Shown: in pieces, positions 7,936 through 12,198 of the stretch
Position numbering within the stretch: the stretch's first letter is position 1
Layout: each line of letters starts with the position of its first letter
DNA from: Eudoraea sp.
GTDB taxonomy: Bacteria > Bacteroidota > Bacteroidia > Flavobacteriales > Flavobacteriaceae
Assembly (NCBI GenBank): GCA_013042925.1
Contig: JABDPH010000166.1
Coordinates: 1 to 12,198, forward strand
DNA length: 12,198 nt
Direction of reading: 5' to 3'
Notes under the pieces: generated by a model
Seen by the model: only the letters and a program-made list of their open reading frames with translations
Databases searched by the model: none
What the model was told of the DNA's origin: nothing
Made by a program: the position numbers and the translations under genes

Positions 7936-8400
7936 TTAGTTTGCCGGGTCAGCGGCGATAAGATTTTGCTGAATACGATCCAAAGTTTTCCTTAACTGTA
8001 TGATATCCCTTTCCGAAATATTTCTTTCGATGATATTATTTAGCTTGATTATTAAAGGTCGGGTCTTTAAAAATATAGTACTGCCCAATTCGGTTAGGAA
8101 TACCCTGTTTAAACGTCTATCAAAATCATCTTGCTTTCTAAATACATAATTTTTACGCTCCATCTTAATAAGTAATCTAGCCAATGAAGACTTATCTCTA
8201 AACGTTAAAGCAGCTAGTTCATTTTGAATAAGGCCATCTTTTTCGTGTAATTTTTTCAAAACCAACATTTGTTCTTTACTAAGATCCAAACCTTCGGCCT
8301 GAAAAGCCTCATCAAGATAATAACCCAACATTTTAGAACTCCTCCCTATGGATCTTCCAAGCGATTTATCAAAATCTACTAAAATGTCTGAATTGTTCAT
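7936..8400 (-). CDS. MarR-family transcriptional regulator
   Basis: This 154-residue protein has the MarR fold. N- and C-terminal helices would form the dimer interface (about 12-35 and 115-148), around a winged helix-turn-helix. The recognition helix lies in RDKSSLARLLIKMERKNYV (68-86). The wing is marked by the family signature DRRLNRVFLTELG (94-106). MarR proteins usually repress a neighbouring operon and are released by small phenolic or lipophilic ligands, or by oxidation. No Cys is present, so cysteine-based redox sensing as in OhrR is unlikely here. It is the first gene of the efflux operon, 10 bp ahead of the adaptor. A perfect 18-bp palindrome lies 27 bp upstream of its ATG, which points to autorepression together with control of the pump. 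The first ATG is taken as the start because it gives the usual short N-terminal lead before the first helix. Confidence 0.9.
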   Translation of the reverse strand: MNNSDILVDFDKSLGRSIGRSSKMLGYYLDEAFQAEGLDLSKEQMLVLKKLHEKDGLIQNELAALTFRDKSSLARLLIKMERKNYVFRKQDDFDRRLNRVFLTELGSTIFLKTRPLIIKLNNIIERNISERDIIQLRKTLDRIQQNLIAADPAN

Positions 8401-8404
8401 GTGG

Positions 8405-8412
8405 CAAATATA
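8405..8412 (-). promoter_or_regulatory. Candidate -7 box next to the marR start
   Basis: The minus strand reads TATATTTG, a perfect TAnnTTTG box, ending only 4 bases before the marR ATG. If used, transcription would start at or next to the initiation codon and give a leaderless message. The nearest TTG that could serve as -33 is 26 bp upstream, inside the large palindrome, which is longer than the usual 19-21. It is an alternative to the box at 8449-8456. Confidence 0.3.
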
Positions 8413-8420
8413 ACGTTATA
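8409..8420. repeat. 12-bp perfect palindrome before marR
   Basis: TATAACGTTATA is a perfect inverted repeat starting 9 bp upstream of the marR ATG and overlapping the start-proximal -7 box. It is AT-rich and could be chance, or a secondary regulator half-site. It has a different core from the larger palindrome 6 bp away. Confidence 0.4.
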
Positions 8421-8426
8421 ATTTAA

Positions 8427-8444
8427 TAGTTGCATATGCAACTA
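8427..8444. promoter_or_regulatory. Probable MarR operator (18-bp palindrome)
   Basis: TAGTTGCATATGCAACTA is a perfect 18-bp inverted repeat (core TTGCATATGCAA) in the leader region of marR. Its length and dyad spacing suit a dimeric winged-helix MarR protein. Relative to the candidate promoter with -7 box at 8449-8456, it would cover about +1 to +17, where a bound repressor would block transcription of the efflux operon. Binding by the adjacent MarR is inferred from position and symmetry. Confidence 0.72.
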
Positions 8445-8448
8445 ATGT

Positions 8449-8481
8449 TAAATATATCTTAAATTTTGTTTAATCTTTCAA
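8449..8481 (-). promoter_or_regulatory. Candidate promoter of the marR-efflux operon
   Basis: On the minus strand a TTG (8481-8479) is followed after 22 bp by TATATTTA (8456-8449), a 7-of-8 match to TAnnTTTG. The start site would fall near 8443, at the edge of the 18-bp palindrome, giving a leader of about 43 bases before the marR ATG. The placement fits a repressible promoter, but both boxes are imperfect. Confidence 0.4.
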
Positions 8482-8490
8482 GTATATTGT

Positions 8491-8522
8491 AAAACAAAAA
8501 GGGATGCTTATCACATCCCTTT
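8491..8522 (-). terminator. Intrinsic terminator after the LRR gene
   Basis: Read on the minus strand, AAAGGGATG and CATCCCTTT form a perfect 9-bp stem around a 7-base loop. A T-rich run (TTTTTGTTTT) follows directly. It begins 30 bp after the stop of the LRR gene and separates that transcript from the marR operon. Confidence 0.85.
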
Positions 8523-8552
8523 GGCCAAACTAACTAAAGTATAAGTCAACTA

Positions 8553-9431
8553 CTAATGTTCTTCTTCATCTTCAAATTTCGTATCTGCCATCCGCGTTTT
8601 GGAAAAATTGATATCCTTGAAATCTAATTTTGCATCGTCTTTATCGTAATCAAAAACCAGAAATTCTCTGGTGTCCATAAGTTCCAGGTTCTTGTATGAA
8701 TTAAATTTATTATTCTGAATTTGGAATACCTTAAGGCTGGCTAGCTGTCCAAATTCTGCCGGAATAGCCCCGCCTAATTCATTATTGGCAAGGACAAGTT
8801 CTTTGAGTAAAACCAGTTGTCCCAAGTTTCTCGGTATATCACCATCAAGCGAATTCTCAAAAAGTCCGAGACTTTCAAGTCTGGTAAGATTTCCAATTGA
8901 ATCTGGTATATGGCCCACAAAATTATTACTGGATAAATTTAAAACCCTTAGGTTCTCTATATCTCCAATACTATCAGGAATACTTCCTGAGAAAAAGTTA
9001 TTAAAAGCGGTAAGCTCTAACAAATTTACCAGGTTGCCTATCTCAGAAGGAAGGTTTCCTTTCAATCTGTTCATTTCAATTTTTAGTATCTCCAGATTTT
9101 GTAATTGTGAAATGGTATTCGGTAATTCTCCACTTAGGGTATTGAATGCAAGGTTCAGAATCCGTAGATGATTCAAGTTACCAATGCTCGGGGGTATTAT
9201 TCCTGAAAGGTTGTTGCGAAATAAATTTATCTCTACTACATGGTTTCCTTCAACCGTAACTCCATACCATTCAGATACCGGCTGGTCCGTGTTCCATTGT
9301 TTTAGCCACGAAGTTCCATTGGTACTCTCATATAGATCTAATAAAGCCTGTTTTTCAGCCTTGCTAACCTTGGCATTTATTACTTGACTAGCTGTCATTA
9401 TAATAACAAGAAGTAGGAGCAGCTTTTTCAT
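8553..9431 (-). CDS. Secreted plant-type leucine-rich-repeat protein
   Basis: This 292-residue protein begins with a signal peptide (MKKLLLLLVIIMT, probable cleavage after Ala20), so it is exported to the periplasm or beyond. Residues about 27-64 form a cap like that of plant LRR receptors (LLDLYESTNGTSW, then SEWYGVTVEGNHV). Seven full repeats of exactly 24 residues follow (65-232), of the form LxxLxLxxNxLxGxIPxxIGxLxx, plus a degenerate eighth. This is the plant-specific LRR class, an open curved scaffold for protein or glycan binding. Residues about 252-292 are a non-repeat tail ending in the acidic FEDEEEH. No lipobox, membrane anchor or clear type IX secretion sorting domain is visible. 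It is transcribed alone, from a good promoter to a strong terminator. The binding partner is unknown; names such as two-component regulator given to related proteins are not supported here. Confidence 0.85.
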   Translation of the reverse strand: MKKLLLLLVIIMTASQVINAKVSKAEKQALLDLYESTNGTSWLKQWNTDQPVSEWYGVTVEGNHVVEINLFRNNLSGIIPPSIGNLNHLRILNLAFNTLSGELPNTISQLQNLEILKIEMNRLKGNLPSEIGNLVNLLELTAFNNFFSGSIPDSIGDIENLRVLNLSSNNFVGHIPDSIGNLTRLESLGLFENSLDGDIPRNLGQLVLLKELVLANNELGGAIPAEFGQLASLKVFQIQNNKFNSYKNLELMDTREFLVFDYDKDDAKLDFKDINFSKTRMADTKFEDEEEH

Positions 9432-9502
9432 TAGATTTGGCTTTAAGAAATAGTTGTATCTTTACTTAAATAAAAACTTTACAATACTTAAGAATTACCT
9501 TA

Positions 9503-9531
9503 CAAATATACGGCGTTTTGTAGATAAACAA
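9503..9531 (-). promoter_or_regulatory. Promoter of the LRR gene
   Basis: On the minus strand a TTG (9531-9529) precedes a perfect Bacteroidota -7 box TATATTTG (9510-9503) after 18 bp. The transcription start would be near 9497, giving a leader of about 65 bases. This is the best promoter match in the window, and it shows that the LRR gene is not simply read through from the ABC-F gene. Confidence 0.55.
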
Positions 9532-9554
9532 CCTATTTAATCGATGAAGTGCGC

Positions 9555-9590
9555 GTTTTTGTTGTGAAAGGCCTGTTTTTTGTTGTGAAA
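9555..9590. repeat. Two direct copies of a 14-bp element, 21 bp apart
   Basis: TTTTTGTTGTGAAA occurs at 9556-9569 and again at 9577-9590, each preceded by G (the second with one extra T). The centre-to-centre distance is 21 bp, two turns of the helix. The pair lies between the ABC-F stop and the LRR promoter, about 60-95 bases upstream of the proposed LRR start site. Confidence 0.75.
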
Positions 9591-9608
9591 AATTTTCTGC
9601 CTTACTTT

Positions 9609-11531
9609 TTAGTCGGCTGGCCCAGTGTTTTCAAGCTCTAAAGTAGTATTTTCCCACCTTATCATTAACGCCTCAAGTTCCTTTTTTTTGGCCTGATACG
9701 AGTCAAAAAAATCGGGAATCGCGATTGTAGCATCGTAATCCATTAGCAGATCATGATCTATTTTGGCAATCTCTTTCTCCAATGAGGATATGTTACTCTC
9801 AATAGTACTTAACTTATTCTTTAGGGACTTTAATCTTTTCTGACTTTCGTAATCTGAAGGTTTGTTGTTGCTTTTTTCTTTCTTTGTCGGTATAGCTTGT
9901 TTCTTTTCAATTTCCCTGAAATCATCAACTTTTCGCTGTTCAAGAAAGTAATCAATATCTCCTAAATACTCCTTAATCCTTTTATCCTTAAACTCATAAA
10001 CCTTATTTGTAAGTCCCTGCAAAAAATCACGGTCATGTGAAACTACTATCAAAGTACCTTCAAATTGTTTTAATGCTTCTTTTAAAATATGTTTGGATTT
10101 GATATCAAGATGATTTGTTGGCTCATCCATAACAAGAACATTAAAGGGCTGAAGCAACATTTTAGCCAAAGCCAACCTGTTCCTTTCCCCTCCAGATAAA
10201 ACCTTGACATATTTATCCACGTCATCCCCACTAAACAGAAAAGAGCCTAATATATCTCGTACTTTACTTCTGTTTTTCTCATTTGCTGCATCAATCATGA
10301 TGTCAAGTATGGTTTTATCACCATCCAGATACTCCATTTGATTCTGTGCGAAATAACCTATCTCAACGTTATGACCAGATTTTAGTTTACCCTGATACTC
10401 CAATTCACCTACAAGGATTTTAGCCAAAGTAGTTTTCCCTTGCCCGTTCTGGCCTACAAAAGCTGTTTTGCTGTCCCTTTCTAAAATTATGTCTACGCCG
10501 TTTAATACTTCCTTATTACCATAACTTTTGGAAAGGTTCTCCATTTCAAATATGACTTTTCCGGGAGTTACAGAAATTGGAAAGCGCAATTTCATGGCGC
10601 TAAGGTCATCCTCATCTACCTCAATACGCTCCATCCTGTCTAGTTTCTTAATCAGAGACTGAGCCATAGAGGCTTTTGAAGCCTTGGCCCGGAATTTATC
10701 TATCAGTCGCTCGGTTTGCTGAATTTCTTTCTCCTGGTTTTTACGGGCACTAAGTTGTTGTGCTTTTATTTCTTCCCTTAGCTCTAAATATTTAGAATAA
10801 GGCTTATTATAATCATAGATTCTACCGAGAGATATTTCTATGGTTCTATTAGTAACATTATCCAAAAACATTCTATCATGAGAAACTAACACGAGTGCAC
10901 CGGCAAAATTAAGCAGGAATTGCTCCAGCCAAAGTATAGAATCAATATCCAAATGATTGGTGGGCTCATCTAATAAGAGAACATCATTATTCTGCAGGAG
11001 TAATTTGGCCAATTCTATACGCATCCGCCATCCGCCGGAAAATGTATCTGTACTTTTATTAAAATCTTCCCTTTTAAAACCAAGACCTAAAAGGATTCTT
11101 TCTGTCTGTCCCTGATAATTATATCCTCCATGGACTTCATATTGATGCGTTAAATCATTTAAGTCTATTATTAATTGATTGTATGTGTCACTCTCGTAGT
11201 CTGTTCTTTCAGCCAATTGCAGGTTTATATGCTCCAACTTCTTTTCAAGTGCTTTTAATTCAACAAAAGCTTCGTAAGCTTCATCGAGGACGGATCTTCC
11301 ATATTCAAAATCAAGATCTTGTTTTAGGCAGCCTATTTTTATATCTTTTTCTGTAGCCAGTGTTCCCGAATCCGGACTCATTTCTTTAGATAGAAGTTTA
11401 AGCAGGGTAGATTTCCCTGCGCCATTCTTTCCAATAAGCCCCACCCTATCTCCCGCATTTAATCTAAACCCGATTTCTTTAAACAGGTATTCTCCTCCAA
11501 AAGAAACAGAAAGATTATGAATATTTAGCAT
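9609..11531 (-). CDS. ABC-F family translation factor, YheS-like
   Basis: This 640-residue cytosolic protein has two ATP-binding cassettes and no membrane segments. ABC-F proteins bind the ribosomal E site and act on stalled or inactive ribosomes. Cassette 1 has Walker A GKNGAGKST (34-42), signature FSGGW (164-168) and Walker B VLLLDEP with Glu189. Cassette 2 has Walker A GQNGQGKTT (360-368), signature LSGGE (445-449) and Walker B VLVMDEP with Glu470. The linker between them (about 245-320) contains IDKFRAKASKASMAQ, very close to the linker of E. coli YheS, and the length (637 in YheS) fits. The C-terminal part (about 555-635) is a charged coiled coil. It is more likely a housekeeping factor than a resistance ABC-F, since the linker is not extended. 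A near-match TATAATTG box lies just upstream of the ATG, with no convincing -33. Confidence 0.88.
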   Translation of the reverse strand: MLNIHNLSVSFGGEYLFKEIGFRLNAGDRVGLIGKNGAGKSTLLKLLSKEMSPDSGTLATEKDIKIGCLKQDLDFEYGRSVLDEAYEAFVELKALEKKLEHINLQLAERTDYESDTYNQLIIDLNDLTHQYEVHGGYNYQGQTERILLGLGFKREDFNKSTDTFSGGWRMRIELAKLLLQNNDVLLLDEPTNHLDIDSILWLEQFLLNFAGALVLVSHDRMFLDNVTNRTIEISLGRIYDYNKPYSKYLELREEIKAQQLSARKNQEKEIQQTERLIDKFRAKASKASMAQSLIKKLDRMERIEVDEDDLSAMKLRFPISVTPGKVIFEMENLSKSYGNKEVLNGVDIILERDSKTAFVGQNGQGKTTLAKILVGELEYQGKLKSGHNVEIGYFAQNQMEYLDGDKTILDIMIDAANEKNRSKVRDILGSFLFSGDDVDKYVKVLSGGERNRLALAKMLLQPFNVLVMDEPTNHLDIKSKHILKEALKQFEGTLIVVSHDRDFLQGLTNKVYEFKDKRIKEYLGDIDYFLEQRKVDDFREIEKKQAIPTKKEKSNNKPSDYESQKRLKSLKNKLSTIESNISSLEKEIAKIDHDLLMDYDATIAIPDFFDSYQAKKKELEALMIRWENTTLELENTGPAD

Positions 11532-11572
11532 TTTTTGTAATTGGTGTTACAATTATAAACTTCTTAAAATTG

Positions 11573-11580
11573 TAGTTTTG
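11573..11580 (+). promoter_or_regulatory. Candidate -7 box for the DUF983 gene
   Basis: TAGTTTTG matches TAnnTTTG exactly and lies 15 bp ahead of the ATG at 11596. The start site would be near 11586. No good -33 element is seen at the normal distance. The box lies in the short divergent gap shared with the ABC-F gene. Confidence 0.4.
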
Positions 11581-11595
11581 CCTAAACTTTTGCAA

Positions 11596-11982
11596 ATGTT
11601 AAAAAAAGGAAACAAACTTTACAGTATTTTAACAGGAAGTTGTCCAAGATGCCACGGGGAAAGTATGTATGAAGATACTAATCCTTATCATCTGGGTTCT
11701 CTTTTTAAAATGCATCCCCGTTGCACACACTGCAATACTAAGTACAAAATTGAGCCGTCCTTTTTCTATGGAGCGATGTATGTTAGCTATGCCGTTGGAA
11801 TAGCATTTGCAGTAGCGGCCTTTGTCATTGCTTTTTTAATACTTGGTATTGGTTTACTAGAGACATTTATTGCAATAGTAGTTACAATGGTTGTCTTTAT
11901 GCCAGTTATAATAAGGCTTTCCAGAAATATTTGGATCAACATCTTTATAAAATACGACCCGGGAACTGTTCACATAGATTAA
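11596..11982 (+). CDS. DUF983 family membrane protein
   Basis: This 128-residue protein matches the DUF983 family as I recall it: an N-terminal zinc-ribbon-like part with two Cys pairs, CPRC (Cys16, Cys19) and CTHC (Cys43, Cys46). Two hydrophobic helices (about 59-84 and 86-106) and a short C-terminal tail ending YDPGTVHID follow. The cysteines probably bind zinc on one face of the inner membrane; the family has no established function that I know of. An in-frame TTG at 11578 would add six residues. I prefer the ATG at 11596 because the TTG falls inside the -7 box and because family members typically begin MLKKG followed by LYS. The gene is divergent from the ABC-F gene, and its stop codon overlaps that of the convergent oxidoreductase gene. 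Confidence 0.85.
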   Translation: MLKKGNKLYSILTGSCPRCHGESMYEDTNPYHLGSLFKMHPRCTHCNTKYKIEPSFFYGAMYVSYAVGIAFAVAAFVIAFLILGIGLLETFIAIVVTMVVFMPVIIRLSRNIWINIFIKYDPGTVHID

Positions 11983-12198
11983 ACTTGATTGTAATCCTTT
12001 TCATATCTTGAGATGTCCATTTCGGGGTCTAAAGACCTGCTATTTTCTATATATTGATATAACTGGTCTGAAGCATATGGTGCTATCATGACTCCTCTTG
12101 ATCCAAAACCATTTAATAGGTACATATGGTTAAAAACCGGGTGTTTGCCTACCAAAGGTCTCCTATCCGCGACTGTGGGTCTTATTCCGGCTACATGG
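11979..12198 (-). CDS. FAD-dependent oxidoreductase (DAO family), C-terminal fragment
   Basis: The last 72 codons of a minus-strand gene are present; the rest lies beyond the right edge. The reading frame is open to the edge and encodes AGIRPTVADRRPLVGKHP, then YLLNGFGSRGVMIAPYASDQL, and ends with DISRYEKDYNQV before TAA at 11981-11979. The RPTxxDxxPLVG and GFGSRGV blocks are typical of the C-terminal FAD-contacting part of D-amino-acid-oxidase-like flavoproteins, including glycine oxidase and the C-terminal half of MnmC. The substrate and the N-terminal Rossmann motif (GxGxxG) cannot be seen here. The gene converges on the DUF983 gene, with the two stop codons sharing bases of TTAA, and no terminator separates them. 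Confidence 0.8.
   Translation of the reverse strand, partial: HVAGIRPTVADRRPLVGKHPVFNHMYLLNGFGSRGVMIAPYASDQLYQYIENSRSLDPEMDISRYEKDYNQV

Noticed and set aside
8700..9240. Tandem DNA repeat or CRISPR-like array in the LRR gene
   Set aside because: The 72-bp periodicity comes from the 24-residue protein repeats; the DNA copies are diverged and lie in one open frame.
9609..11531. Antibiotic-resistance ABC-F (ribosome protection) identity
   Set aside because: The inter-cassette linker matches the YheS type and lacks the long extension expected of resistance factors, so a housekeeping role is more likely.
11532..11595. A second promoter for the ABC-F gene with box TATAATTG
   Set aside because: The box has one mismatch and there is no TTG at a sensible distance, so it is mentioned only in the gene entry.

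Overview
The window looks like the chromosome of a member of the Bacteroidota, most probably a marine or environmental Flavobacteriaceae. It is AT-rich, and several gaps carry TAnnTTTG-type -7 promoter boxes. Shine-Dalgarno sequences are mostly weak or absent. The gene families fit as well: a CPXCG small protein, a DUF983 protein, a MarR-led RND efflux operon and a plant-type leucine-rich-repeat secreted protein. Genus cannot be fixed from the sequence alone. I see no rRNA, tRNA, CRISPR array, insertion sequence or prophage.

Layout, left to right. Positions 1-1761 (minus strand) hold a sodium/sugar symporter of the SGLT branch, followed downstream by the first 24 codons of a lipoprotein that leaves the window. 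Positions 1924-2106 (minus) hold a 60-residue CPXCG zinc-ribbon-like protein. Positions 2150-8400 (minus) form a four-gene efflux operon transcribed as marR, membrane-fusion protein, RND permease, TolC-like outer-membrane channel. The last three are joined by 4-bp ATGA start/stop overlaps. An 18-bp perfect palindrome in front of marR is the likely operator. Positions 8553-9431 (minus) encode a secreted LRR protein with its own promoter and a strong intrinsic terminator. Positions 9609-11531 (minus) encode a YheS-like ABC-F translation factor. Divergent from it, 11596-11982 (plus) encodes a DUF983 membrane protein. It converges, with overlapping stop codons, on the C-terminal end of a FAD-dependent oxidoreductase (11979-12198, minus) that runs off the right edge.

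The efflux operon is the clearest functional unit: MarR presumably senses a compound and releases the operator, and the three structural proteins would span inner membrane, periplasm and outer membrane to export an unknown substrate. The remaining genes look like independent housekeeping or accessory units. I do not see a convincing new multi-gene system. The most interesting items are the plant-type LRR protein with its unexplained upstream direct repeats, the animal-SGLT-like sugar pocket of the symporter, and the atypical adaptor and permease of the pump.
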